64,000 bases of DNA from Spartinivicinus poritis (lineage in GTDB: Bacteria; Pseudomonadota; Gammaproteobacteria; Pseudomonadales; Zooshikellaceae): contig NZ_JAPMOU010000002.1 in assembly GCF_028858535.1 (NCBI RefSeq), positions 283,292-347,291 on the forward strand, read 5' to 3'. Below are positions 8,134-19,700 of the stretch, one piece after another (within the stretch, counting starts at the first letter, position 1; the number at the start of each line of letters is the position of its first letter). The notes beneath the pieces were generated by a model. It saw nothing but the letters and a program-made list of their open reading frames with translations, made no database searches and was not told the origin of the DNA. A program made the position numbers and the translations under genes.

Positions 8134-9708
8134 ATGAAAAGCGCTATGGAGTTAATCAGGGGCCAGAATATTTCGTTAGATTCCAAAAAGCCATTAAGGA
8201 TTGATATTGGTTGGCGAAGTTTAGCTGCCGACCTGGGCTTAGAAGCTTATGGCTTAGCCGTAAACGAAAATAAGCAGTTGACGACAATTGCCCACTTTTT
8301 ATGGGAAGACAACACCCGTATCACCGATCTGGTTACTCGACACTCGCAAGGTAAAATTTATGAGTTAACCTTACCCGTACTCACCACCCCCTACGATCGG
8401 TTTTATATTGTGTTAGCTCTACCCGTGAATAGTCGCCATAACTTTTCTCAGGTCAACAATATCCAGGTCAGAGTGAACAGTGGCCAGGCAGCTCGGATTA
8501 ATATCCCAGCCTGTTCACCAGAAACCAAATCATTAACCCTATTGGAAGTTTATCGCCATAAAGGTCAGTGGAAACTTCGCTATATTGGTTTTGAGTCACC
8601 AGGTGACTTAGCGGCAGTGGCCGAGCAATATCAGTTTAATCTTCCCCAACCACTCCAGGCTGATGATGGGATTTCCCTTGCCGATGGGGCTGAGCTTTCA
8701 CCGGGTGAAAATTTATCCCTTTCTGAGCATTTTGCTCATTGTAAAAGCTTGCTATGGCAGGCGCGTAGTGTTCCTGGGTTAGATGATATTGAGTTAAACG
8801 TCGTTGCTGTCAATGCTGAAAGTCAGGTTAAAAATATTAAAGATTTTATTTATACAGCGAATCCTACCCTGCGTGGTGAAGGGGTCATGCTGAGTAAAAC
8901 CAAAGGGGAAATTCATCTAGAGCAAATACCAAATGACATTGCCAAGCTAGAATTACTGGTTACCCGCAGCCCAGAAACCAAGCGTTTTTCCAGTGTCGAT
9001 TATGTAGAAACCCGTTTAGTCAGTGCTGTCACTGGCCAGCCAGTGTGTAAGTTTATCCTTGAAACTGCAGCTAAAAATTATAACAGTGCCATTTTATTTG
9101 AAATTTATCGTCACCAGGGTGAATGGCGGGTACGGGGTATGGGCCAGGGTTATGCCGAAGGGATTAAGAAAATCGGTGAAAAATACGGCTTTGCCGCGCC
9201 TAAACAAAGAAGTACCACTGCTGTTGCCCAACAACCCACTCGTAATCGATCAGCCACTCCCTCAGCCCAAACGCCTACTCCAGCGGCAGTCGACGACAGT
9301 ACTCCACCTCCTCTCCCCAAGCATCCCTATTTGGGATATGGCGTTGCTTCCATGGGCGGCGTTATCTCATTGCTGGGCTATGCCAGTATCCCCATGTTAC
9401 TGTTGGGTGGTGGTATGATAGCGGGCGGTGCATTATTCAGTTGGAAAACACACACCAAAACCAAAGCCGCCCAGCAAGAGCATAATGAACGGATAATCCT
9501 TAATATGATTAAGGAGCGCAACTACCGGGTAACAGCGTTTGAATTGGCCTCCAGCCATACAATGACGATTGAAGAAGTCACGGTCATTTTGCAATACCTG
9601 TGTGCCAAGGGTGCTGGCCAGGTTGAAATAGATGAGCATGGTAAGGAAATTTACGTGTTTGACAAAATGCGTAGTGACGACATACAAAATGAAGCTAACC
9701 ACTGGTAA
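8134..9708 (+). CDS. double TerD-domain membrane protein with C-terminal winged-helix-like region
   Basis: 524-aa protein of the tellurium-resistance/stress TerD superfamily. Two TerD-like domains are in tandem: residues about 10-180 (GQNISLDSKKPLRIDIGW .. LLEVYRHKGQWKLRYIG) and about 185-355 (LSPGENLSLSEHF .. LFEIYRHQGEWRVRGMGQG). A Pro/Thr/Gln-rich linker comes next, then a Gly-rich hydrophobic segment (about 407-435) that looks like one or two membrane passes. The C-terminal 70 residues (ERIILNMIKERNYRVTAFEL .. EIYVFDKM) have the pattern of a small winged helix. The acidic Ca-binding residues of classical TerD are poorly conserved. A second start 12 bp in (MELIRGQNISL) is equally plausible. 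No other ter genes are adjacent. Confidence 0.75.
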   Translation: MKSAMELIRGQNISLDSKKPLRIDIGWRSLAADLGLEAYGLAVNENKQLTTIAHFLWEDNTRITDLVTRHSQGKIYELTLPVLTTPYDRFYIVLALPVNSRHNFSQVNNIQVRVNSGQAARINIPACSPETKSLTLLEVYRHKGQWKLRYIGFESPGDLAAVAEQYQFNLPQPLQADDGISLADGAELSPGENLSLSEHFAHCKSLLWQARSVPGLDDIELNVVAVNAESQVKNIKDFIYTANPTLRGEGVMLSKTKGEIHLEQIPNDIAKLELLVTRSPETKRFSSVDYVETRLVSAVTGQPVCKFILETAAKNYNSAILFEIYRHQGEWRVRGMGQGYAEGIKKIGEKYGFAAPKQRSTTAVAQQPTRNRSATPSAQTPTPAAVDDSTPPPLPKHPYLGYGVASMGGVISLLGYASIPMLLLGGGMIAGGALFSWKTHTKTKAAQQEHNERIILNMIKERNYRVTAFELASSHTMTIEEVTVILQYLCAKGAGQVEIDEHGKEIYVFDKMRSDDIQNEANHW

Positions 9709-9715
9709 ATACAAC

Positions 9716-9752
9716 TGACAAAGAAAACTAATACTTGTCCTTTTTGTCAATT
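9716..9752. terminator. possible bidirectional terminator between convergent genes
   Basis: The 48-bp gap between the converging TerD and pilY1 genes holds a weak inverted repeat (TGACAAA at 9716-9722 paired with TTTGTCA near 9745-9751) with A-rich and T-rich flanks. The loop is long, so the call is tentative. Confidence 0.35.
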
Positions 9753-9756
9753 ACCG

Positions 9757-12700
9757 TCACTGCCCCTGCAGCAACTGTCGCCAAGATAATCGGCCAGTAT
9801 TCAAGCCTTCTAGGTTAGTGCCAAAACTAGTAACATTACCTGTATGTTCTTGAATCACAATACGGTTACCAATAAAAGCAGGATCAGTAGGAATACCCGC
9901 TAGCCGTATACCCGAAACTGGCGTGCCATTAGACAGTTTATCTTGCTCATCAAAAGCCCCATCATTATTTAAATCAAATAAGGGGGTTGTTTTAGACCGT
10001 CCACCTGTTAAAGGATCAAGCCCGATAAGAAAGCCTCCTGGTAAGGTGGCACAGGCCAATGCCGGATTAGGAATAACGGTGGTAGTTAATAGGCTATTGC
10101 CAATTAAAAATAATTTTCTTACTGCGCGCTCACCCGGAAATTCAACACCACTGGTGGTTGCCGATGCTGCATGAAAGTGCAGTTGCCAGCCTCTTACATC
10201 ATTATCTTTTGAATACTCAACTGGTAGGTCACTTAAAATGCGCGTAGTAAAACCACTGATTTTCTCAGTAGTATTGATAAATTTTTGCTCAACCAGGTCA
10301 TTTTTACTCACAGGATAGTCATCATTAGACAAGTCATCCCAAATACCATACATACTTTGAATATCAGTTGAGCCAATATCGTCGCGAGTAATCCAGGTGC
10401 CAGTCCCTATCACAACGACTACGCCACCTTTACCAGTATTGCGCACCACAATAGGTTGATTAACAATAGGCTGTGGTTTGCCCTGATTATCCTTGGCAGT
10501 AAAGATAATGGTCCCATCCCACGAAGTAACGCTGCCTCCAGTTAGGTCAAAACGCCACAGATTTCCTTGTAAATCTCCCGCATATACATAATCAACGGTA
10601 CCGTTACCATCAAGATCTACCGCCCGGGGTAAACCAATACCATTCGGGGTAAGGCCATCAGCACTGGCTGCTTTGCCTTTGCCTGTGTCTATTTTGTAAT
10701 AATCCGTATCTAAATCCCAATTACCATCCGCGCCATGTCCTGTGAGTTTATTAAGAAACAAAACCCCATTACCATTGGTACTGGTACTATTGTAACCATT
10801 ACCAAAAATAGCCAACCATAAATGCTCACCCCCTGACGTAGCATTAGTCATGGTGATAATAGGACGGCTATAAGTAAAGCCTAAGTCGTTGTCGTCACTT
10901 GCGGTAAATTCCCATAATACTTTCGTTGCAGCACCGGCTTCTGTATCAAACTCCTCCGGTTTAGTAACATCTAAAGCGAAATATCCTCTGCCCCCAGCCC
11001 CGAGTGAACCAATTAAAATGGTATGCCAGGCCCCGCCATAAAAGGCATCGTTAACACTGGCTTTTTCATCGACATACATTTGATGTACATAATCTGGGGA
11101 AGTGAGTTTATATAATTCTGAAAATAATACATTAGGTACATATGCAAACACCTCTTCACCAGTACTCGCATTAAAACCATGCAGCATTCCATCATTGGCA
11201 CCTACATACAACATTAGCCGTCTGCTTTTATTAGCCTTAGCGAAACTTGAATAAGGTGAAGACGTTGGATAAGGGCTGCTGTCTCGTCCAGAAAAAATCG
11301 GGGGGCCCACATAAGTAGGTGTTGAATGAATGATATCTCCAAGCCGTCCTAAACTGGATAGCCGCTCGCGAAATTGCCCTCTGTCATAATTAGTACCTTC
11401 GTGGGTTTGGTCTCCTCTCAAGTATGACAGTCGCTCATCGCCGATCTTGCCATCACGATCCCCATAGTTAGTGGGTAAAGCAAAAGGTACTGGATTATCT
11501 AAGTTTGTCCGCTGGGCTTGGCTCAGATTATTATCATAATTAAAGGGCACTCCAACTTTAGTGCCGTCATTATTGATACGATAAGTAATGATATTGCGAT
11601 TATTAACATTATTACCAGCTAGTTTTTCATCGAGCTTTTTGGTCGCTGACCAGATAACTGTTGCGGTATCAACCTCACCGGTTTTAGCATCAACAGGATG
11701 CGCAACTACATCACCATTGTTTTGTTTAGGGTTAAACAGCGCCCTAAAAGCAAACGCATTGGCTTTAATACTTTGGGTATTAAATGCCACTGCACTGGCT
11801 GCGCCCGAATCTGATTTAATACGTCGAAAAATTTCCTGTAATCCATCTACCAAGCGCTCAGGATCTTCCGCACTTAAATATTCCCCACGGCCATTATAAG
11901 CTGCATGTAACAAGTCATCGACCTTGGCAAAGTCACTGGCAAATGGGTTTGGCCAGTTAAATGCTACTTTGGGATCAGTTGGGTATGTTGCCACTGTTCC
12001 TTTCAAACCAAAGCCAATGGTAAATGTCGCCATGTGCTGGTGCAGGCTATCTTCATCGCTGAGTAAGGTCAACGAGCGCTGTTTATCGTATTTGGTGATG
12101 GGAACACTATTGGGCAATCGGGAAAGATCGCGCTTGTAATAATACATGGCCACATCAGCCAGGGTATTATGCTGGTTATCAGCAAAAGCACCGCCATCAA
12201 AGATATTATTAGTGCTGTCTCTGTCCTGATTCCCTACCCCTGGCGAGCCACCATTATAGTAACCGTCGGTCATCAACATGGCATAGTTTTGCTGACAAGT
12301 GCCGATAGGTGCAGGTTGAATTGGGCAACTTGACCCACTTGCATTAAAGCGATTACCTGATACACATTCAAAATACCGTCCGACATCCCTTAAATTACGC
12401 CTCAACGGGGTTCCATTTGCTGGAATTGGCGTACCATAGATTTTATCCAACAATTTCTTTTTATTACCCGATAACACAGACGCATTTAATGAGGCGACAG
12501 GAAAGTTATTGGCAGTCGTATTAATAGAGGTAAAACCTACCCGAGCATTCGATAAACCTTCAATAACGAACCCCAATGCCCCTTTAGCAACTAAATCCCG
12601 TGAACGATAATAAACAAACCAGTTAGCAAAATTCGTTTGTTCTTTTTTACTGAGATTTCTTACCCGGACTTTTTTCTGTTCGCCGTTTTCAAAAATACCG

Positions 12701-13350
12701 TCTCCATCATCATTCCAGATATAATACGCAAACCCTTCTTTATTATTATCTCGCGAGCCCCACCGGCTCCTTAAAATCTCATCTCCCCGGGTTAAATCAA
12801 TAAACTCAGCGGGGCTGTAAGGATTATCAGGCGCATTTTTAACATCAATATCACCAAAAACCTTGCCATTTTTATCCACCCCTGGCCAGGGCTTATAGGT
12901 TTTGGTTGGGTCATAATACAGTTTATTAAATTGACTATTTCTAAACCGCCAAGTATTAGTCGATGCAACAGCACATCTGTCCCAGCCCCAATAGCGGTTG
13001 TAAGTATTCGATTTAAACTGTACTCCATAGTAATAGGGAGTACTACAACCAGACTGATGGGTAATACCACCTGCTGATCCAATATTTTTACCATCAGGTT
13101 GGTTTGCCACTAACACCCCTGATGCCATCGTTGCTTCCCAGTCCATACTACCGGAATCATCAAACAAAATGACGATGTTAGGTTCAGCACCCGGTGCAAT
13201 TTCTAGTGCATCTTGCGCTAAGTTTAAAGGACCGCTATAACCACTCCAGGGAAAAACAGTAATAGTGGCAACCAACAAAAGCGTTGGCTGCTTTACATAC
13301 TGATATTGACAAGGTTTCTTATGGAACATCATCCCCTCCATCAGAAACAC
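9757..13350 (-). CDS. pilY1: PilY1/PilC-like type IV pilus tip-associated protein
   Basis: 1197-aa exported protein. After a signal peptide comes a von Willebrand A-like region with a MIDAS-type motif (FDDSGSMD, residues 63-70). The C-terminal half is the PilC beta-propeller (LMLYVGANDGMLHGFNAST, then GSLGAGGRGYFALDVTKP). It carries a calcium-binding loop DLDGNGTVDYVYAGDLQGN. The first codon is GTG at 13350, chosen because AAGGAGG lies 6 bp upstream; the later ATG pair has no such spacing. PilY1 promotes pilus extension, surface sensing and adhesion. In most relatives it sits with fimT, pilV, pilW, pilX and pilE, none of which is next to it here, so it is an orphan copy or the locus has been split. 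Confidence 0.88.
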   Translation of the reverse strand: MFLMEGMMFHKKPCQYQYVKQPTLLLVATITVFPWSGYSGPLNLAQDALEIAPGAEPNIVILFDDSGSMDWEATMASGVLVANQPDGKNIGSAGGITHQSGCSTPYYYGVQFKSNTYNRYWGWDRCAVASTNTWRFRNSQFNKLYYDPTKTYKPWPGVDKNGKVFGDIDVKNAPDNPYSPAEFIDLTRGDEILRSRWGSRDNNKEGFAYYIWNDDGDGIFENGEQKKVRVRNLSKKEQTNFANWFVYYRSRDLVAKGALGFVIEGLSNARVGFTSINTTANNFPVASLNASVLSGNKKKLLDKIYGTPIPANGTPLRRNLRDVGRYFECVSGNRFNASGSSCPIQPAPIGTCQQNYAMLMTDGYYNGGSPGVGNQDRDSTNNIFDGGAFADNQHNTLADVAMYYYKRDLSRLPNSVPITKYDKQRSLTLLSDEDSLHQHMATFTIGFGLKGTVATYPTDPKVAFNWPNPFASDFAKVDDLLHAAYNGRGEYLSAEDPERLVDGLQEIFRRIKSDSGAASAVAFNTQSIKANAFAFRALFNPKQNNGDVVAHPVDAKTGEVDTATVIWSATKKLDEKLAGNNVNNRNIITYRINNDGTKVGVPFNYDNNLSQAQRTNLDNPVPFALPTNYGDRDGKIGDERLSYLRGDQTHEGTNYDRGQFRERLSSLGRLGDIIHSTPTYVGPPIFSGRDSSPYPTSSPYSSFAKANKSRRLMLYVGANDGMLHGFNASTGEEVFAYVPNVLFSELYKLTSPDYVHQMYVDEKASVNDAFYGGAWHTILIGSLGAGGRGYFALDVTKPEEFDTEAGAATKVLWEFTASDDNDLGFTYSRPIITMTNATSGGEHLWLAIFGNGYNSTSTNGNGVLFLNKLTGHGADGNWDLDTDYYKIDTGKGKAASADGLTPNGIGLPRAVDLDGNGTVDYVYAGDLQGNLWRFDLTGGSVTSWDGTIIFTAKDNQGKPQPIVNQPIVVRNTGKGGVVVVIGTGTWITRDDIGSTDIQSMYGIWDDLSNDDYPVSKNDLVEQKFINTTEKISGFTTRILSDLPVEYSKDNDVRGWQLHFHAASATTSGVEFPGERAVRKLFLIGNSLLTTTVIPNPALACATLPGGFLIGLDPLTGGRSKTTPLFDLNNDGAFDEQDKLSNGTPVSGIRLAGIPTDPAFIGNRIVIQEHTGNVTSFGTNLEGLNTGRLSWRQLLQGQ

Positions 13351-13652
13351 GCACTACCTCCTTAAAGGATAAGCAAACCGGCTTACCTATTTAAGGGCAG
13401 TGCTTTTTAACTAACAAGTCCGTGCAATAAATAACAGTATGGCTGTAAAGGAGGGTTATTGAAAATAAAAATTGCTATTAACAAACAACTGCATCGATAT
13501 TATTCAGTTTATTTATCCAGATAAATTAATAGAGAAGATAGAAAACACTAATATCACCAGGCATATTACCATTTCGTCTTCAATATCAAATATAGGTAAA
13601 TAAATATGCTATATAGATTATTTATCGCTTGATCAACTCCCTGACATGTAAT
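13351..13652. other. intergenic, AT-rich, no gene seen
   Basis: This stretch between the giant RTX gene and pilY1 must contain the pilY1 promoter. It is AT-rich and has no convincing reading frame. No operator could be identified with confidence. Confidence 0.5.
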
Positions 13653-13687
13653 AAAGCAGCTACAGCTTGTCACGCCGTAGCTGCTTT
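13653..13687 (-). terminator. intrinsic terminator of the giant RTX gene
   Basis: A perfect 11-bp stem (AAAGCAGCTAC at 13653-13663 with GTAGCTGCTTT at 13677-13687) encloses a 13-nt loop. It lies about 30 bp beyond the stop at 13718, in the right place to end leftward transcription before pilY1. Confidence 0.7.
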
Positions 13688-13717
13688 ATTTAACGTTGTC
13701 AAATAAATGAGCGTTTA

Positions 13718-16700
13718 CTAAGACTGAGTAATAATCCAACTGTTGGTTATTTGCGCTTTACTACTACTTAATACGTCTCCTCCTTGAGACCATTGCGTTT
13801 CTGTAAAGCCTGACAAGGCTTGAATCAATTGTTCAATTCCCGATTTATCAATCACACCATCATCAGTCACCACATTAAATGCCTGGTTATCATTCCATTG
13901 ATTTACCATCACCTTATCCTGAGTGGAACCTTTGAAACTGATCTTCAGTTGATTATTATCATGCAAACTAAAATGAACATCATAAAGGCTGATATTTTTC
14001 AATACTAACACATCACTCGTAGTATAACCTGAAAGGGTATCCTGCCCATCCCCCTGGTTAAAAATAATGGTATCTTTGCCACGACCACTCACAATGAGGT
14101 CATTACCCTTACCCGCCTCCAAGGTATTTTCACCCGCTACAGCAAACAGCTGATCCGCTTGCTGACCACCAATTAAAATATTGCGCTGGCTATTGCCAAC
14201 TAAGGCATTTGCTGCCGTCGCACTACCGACTACATGTTGTATACCTTTAAGGGTGATATTGGCTTGTTTACCTGACTCTTCAGTACGCAGGGTTGCTGCA
14301 GTCCTACCTGCTTGCCCATTTAAATCAACCGAGACAGGAGCCGTTTGCTGGCTTAAATCGATTGTGTTAGCCCCCTTACCTAAATCAATGGTGCTAATGT
14401 CACCAAGCCGTTTTACCTTAACAGTATCACTATAATCACTGCCATAGAAATCGGTTTGGCCTGACAATTGATTATCTAAAATCACTGATACAGGGCCTTG
14501 ATGATGCCGATAGTCTATTTTAATACTGCCATCATTGGCTGCTGTCAAATGAATGGAAGTCAATTGGCTTCTGGGCGGTGCCAGGTTAGCCATACCTACC
14601 AAATCAGCCGCTAATACCTCATTACCATCCCCTAAAATCAACGACAAATGTTGATAAGCATCAGACAAATAAAAATTCTTAACCACAACTTCTGTTGTAT
14701 TGGTTAATTCCAGCTGCCCTTCCTTGCTTGTTACCAATAAATGTAAGTCCTGTCCTTGACGAGCTAACTGTAGATTTTCAAGGGAATCAACCTGATCCAG
14801 TACTAAAATATCATCACCACTATTGGCTTGGTTATCAATAGTTTTAATTCCTCGACTACTGGTAGTTACTTGATAAGTATCATTACCCTCACCACCACTG
14901 GCAATATCTTTACCAGCAGCAATAAATTGAATAGTGTCATCACCGTTTTCACCACTTAACAAATCATTACCCATATTATCTATTAACGTATCATTGCCGT
15001 CTCCCCCTCGGACAATGCTACCTGCCAATCCAGCCGTTAACTGGTCATGCCCTTGACGTCCAATAAGGACTGATACTTGATTATCGTCACCCTTTAATTC
15101 TGCTGTAGTAACCGTCCAACTATTCGCTAGCTGGGTTTGTTGAGAATGATTTAAACCAGTCGCGCCATTTACCCAGTCATTACGATTAATGGCGGCCAAA
15201 GCAGGTATTAATTGGTCAATACCTGCTTTATCGATGATTCCATCTTGGGTCACCAAATTAAAATGATAACTCGCTTGCCAGTAGACAATTTCAATTTGAT
15301 CATTAGGTTGACCTTTAAAAGAAATTAATAAGGTATTTTTATCCGTTAAAGAAAAATGCAGGTCATATAAGCTGATATCTTTTAGCAACAACACATCATT
15401 TACAGTATTCCCATTGATAGTGTCGCGGCCATCCCCTTTCTGGTAAATAATCCTATCTTGATCAGAGCCACTATATATCTGATCGTTACCTTTACCACCG
15501 ACTAGGGTATTTATGCCTTCCTTCCCTTCAATAACATCATCACCAGCACCACCTAACAACTTATTATCACCATTATAACCCTTTAACTTATCATTCCCGG
15601 TTGTACCTATAATATTGGCGATATTGTTAATTCGAATTTCCTGTGGCTGATCCTCACTGTCATTGTAAACATAAATACTAGAGCCATACATCAATTGAGC
15701 ATCAATATGGCTAGCTGCCAGCTGGCTTAGATCAAGGGTGTTATTGCCCGCGCCTAAATCAATATTAGGTATCACTTTAAACGGGTTATACTCCAAAATC
15801 AGCTCACCAAATTTGCCTACACTGGTCAAACTCACTACATCATCAAATTCAGTGCCCTTAAAGCGATCTGATACAAAACCCTTGCCGTCTAATAAAATAT
15901 TCAGTCCATGTTGATGGCTACTATAATCTGTTTTTTCAGCTACGCTAGCCTCAGATACTTGACGATTTAACAAGTTTTCATCAATGGCATCTGTTTCCAA
16001 CAACTGTTGTTGCTGTGGTGTTAATGCTTTAGCTCCAATAATACGACTAATATTACCTAGCTCATCAACTACCAGTTCTTGTTGTAATCCTTCATTAGAA
16101 GCAATACTCAGATGACGGAAAGCATCACTGACAAAATAGTTTTCAATGACTATTTGTCGATTAATATAATCCACGCCTCCCGCTTCAGTAGGTCTAGGCA
16201 ACCGTGCATTTAATACTAAATTCATACCATCACGGTTGCTGGTAATATCGTTAAAGCCAGCCCCGATTACCAGGTTATCGATTTTATTATCCGTTGCCTG
16301 GTTATTAATCGTCACAGTTCCCTCGAAGGCACCAATCACATAGGTGTCATGACCATCATTGCCTTGCATCAAGTCATCACCACCATAGCCTCGTAGAACA
16401 TTAGCTTGTTCATTACCAATCAAGGTATCAGCATAAGCGGTTCCTTCCGCGGATAATTGATAACGGGTGTCTAACTTTTTACCCTCACCCCACTGCCAGT
16501 CTGATAATTTATAGTCTTTTTGGTTGAGTGTTTTACGTGTATCAACTAAGAAAGTACCATTATTATTTTTACCATGGTAATGACTTTCGGTTGCTAGTGT
16601 TTTCGATCCACCATACTCCTTTAATGAATACTCGATACCATCACGTGTAACCAAGACAAAGTCCCGAAGTGTTTCCCCTCCTCTAGCAAGCGCATCATAC

Positions 16701-19700
16701 ACATGAAGCGTCGTATCAATAATATTTTCCAAGATAACTTGACGCCCATCATTCAATGAAACAACCAAACTGTAGTCTTTGCGGCGATAGCCTGCACTGT
16801 AGGTTTCATTACGATAACGAGTTTCAATAGCCGTTATTTCAGCAGCATCATAGTCTAGGAATACTTTATTAGTTACGGGGTTCTTGCGATCTTGAGCCTG
16901 TGGTTTAATAACCGTTTCCCCAGCACCGCGCTCAATAAAGTATCGAGAACCTGCCGGTGCATTATGATGATCATCATCTCCTTGTAAAACGATTAGCTGA
17001 GTTTTATCAAGCTTTTCAAACTCATCCTGCTGATAGACACCCCCTTGATTATTGCCATCAATCCGATTGTCATTAAGGTCTATCGTCACCCCAGTTTGCT
17101 GATTGAAATAGGTTCTATCCCCTGCTTTCAAGTAACGGGTATGTAGCTGAATAGGCTCTGCTTGATCAACAGCTAATGCTTTATGCTGTGCCGGCAAGTT
17201 AGGTGTCAACATAAAACCATCATGGGATTGGAAGCTGATTTGATTATTTTTTAGCTGCCACTGATTATTGTATTCGGTATAAATATCATGGACTGTCACT
17301 GTGCCAGCCTCTTTTAGTCGAATAACAATATTTTTATTAACCAACTGCCAATCAGCAATCTCGTCCAACGCAAACTCAAGCCGTACGACAGAAGCATCCT
17401 GACCATTTTCAGTGATGTGAACATTGCGGACATCCCGTTTTACCAGGTAGATATCCTGACCATCTCCGCCATCAACCTTGGCAGAGTCAGATAAGGTAAT
17501 TACATCATTACCGCCCTTGGCAAATACCTGGTCACCTTTGTTGGCTAAAATACGATTACTGTCGTTTGTACCAATAATATAATCAGAACCTGAGCTGGTA
17601 GCATCCCCATCAGATCCAGAGCCCAGAGTATGTTGAATATTTTTCAATTCACCAATTTGCGGGCCTTTGGCTTCATCGCCGGTTTTATCAGCATTTTTCA
17701 ACCATACTTTACCCTGTTCCAGATCAATAATAAAACCTGAATAGGGTTGATCGTAATAAACATAGTTTCGGTAGGTTTGTGCATTAATGGTTAAGGTATT
17801 GTCACCCCCTTGTCCATCAATTTCGAAAAAAATTCTATCCTTATAATTATCCAAGTTATTATAAAAATTTTCCATATCGGAGAAATCGACTGAAAACATA
17901 AAGTTATCATTCAAATTTCCACCTTTAAGGTTTTTCGCTCCTTTACCAAAAATAAACTCATTTTTTTTATTCGTTACGCCAAAAACTGTATCACTGCCAC
18001 CACCAATATTAAACAAAACGGCTTTTTCAGGATCAATATTAGCAGAAACCGCATTTTTGATGCCTTGCAAACCATTTTGTGCAAAAATAACATCATCAGC
18101 GCCATTCACTTTTGGCTCTCGAACCGTTTCATAGCCGCCTTCGTAGTGATATACCTTCACTTCTTCAATCGCGACATCAACATCACCATAAACAATGGTG
18201 TCTACGGCACTACCTAAATTACCTTGCAATAATTCAGCTGAACGCTGGCGAGTTTGTTCAATCACATCATGTTTGGTCTTATTGGCTTTATAAGCATCAG
18301 TCACCCACTCATCCATATCCTGGCCCCAAAAAGCCAGCCAGCCCTGGCGCAAGCGATGACGCCAGTCATCTAGCTCTGGCACATATTCCCAAGCATCTTC
18401 CACCTGTCGTACAGCTGAATAAATTTGCGCCCCAACAATCAAGCCAACACTGATACCCAAGCCAATGGGACCAAGCGCAGCACTGCCTGTAAAAATAGCA
18501 GCAACCCCTAAACTTAAAGCCGTAACGGCTCCCGCTACCGCAAAGCCGCCCTGCACATACAAATCCTGTCGCTGCTTATCGGTTAACCCTTCTGCTTGAG
18601 CATCAGTAAAGGCTTTAGCTGCCGTATAAATATCAAATGGCAATGTAATTAAAGCGGCCAATGCTCCACCACTCCGGCCTAAAGCTTGCCCTAAGCGGCT
18701 AGCGGATGAAGTTGCCAATCGGCTGCTACTGCTAACTGAACGGGCAATTAACCGCTGACTTAATTTAGGTAAGCTGCGATTTAAGGCTATTTCGGCAGGA
18801 ATAGAGGCAATATTGGCTAATACACTACCGGTTTGAATGACTCCTTCTTGAATATCACCTTTTTCAAATGCTGCATCTGCGGCCTTAATGCCAGAATAAA
18901 TTCCCCACGCCTGCAACCCAACACCTGGTACCTGAGACGCAATCCCTTTTACACTCACCCGCGTCGTATTGCCATTTAGCTTATTTTGAAGTGTTTGAAC
19001 TTGACTATCGGTTAATGTAGAAGGTGTGCTATCAATTTTATCAACGACTGTTTGTAGCCGACTTGATAGATCCCCATCAATTAATGCAGCAACCGATCGA
19101 TCCTGCAGCTGAGCCAATGTTTTGAGTATCTTCGTCCCTTCAGCAAAATCTGCTTGTGGTGCAGTGCTTAGAAACTGCTGTAGTGTCTCACTGTTAAATT
19201 TAATATTGGCTACACCACCATTAACTAAACGATCAGCAGCGATAGGTTGACCATTAATTTGGGCACCTAATAACCAAAGCTGGGTACGGCTCACTTGCTG
19301 ACCATTTACTTTGAGTAGCCCTTGCTGGAGATCTTGATTAGAAAGTCTTTCTAGCTCAACGGGAAGTGACTGCTGTAATTGCTGGGTTGCCTGAGTAATG
19401 CCGGCATCTTGGTAAAAACTGTCTTGAATAGACTGTACTTGAAACTGATTGGGGTTAATCCCCAAACCCAACTGTGCCGAGTCAGAAAAGTACTGGGTCA
19501 AAAAGCCCACTACATCTGCTTTATTTTTAAAACCACTGACCCAACCTACTGCTGGATCGTAAAAGGATAGTTTCCCTTTATTATGTGCTAATAAATACCG
19601 ATGCCGACCAGAACGAAAAACCAAAGACTGATCACCACCTGCTGTGGCTTTTTCTGCAATAACAGCTAAACCAAACTCACCCAGATTGATACGATAGTCT

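Noticed and set aside
10013..13094. Open frames antisense to or inside pilY1 and the giant gene
   Set aside because: They have no family features or ribosome sites and overlap clear long genes in other frames.
14030..17600. Regularly spaced repeats that could look like a CRISPR or satellite array
   Set aside because: They are degenerate codons for RTX nonapeptides in an open frame; the unit DNA is not identical and there are no spacers.
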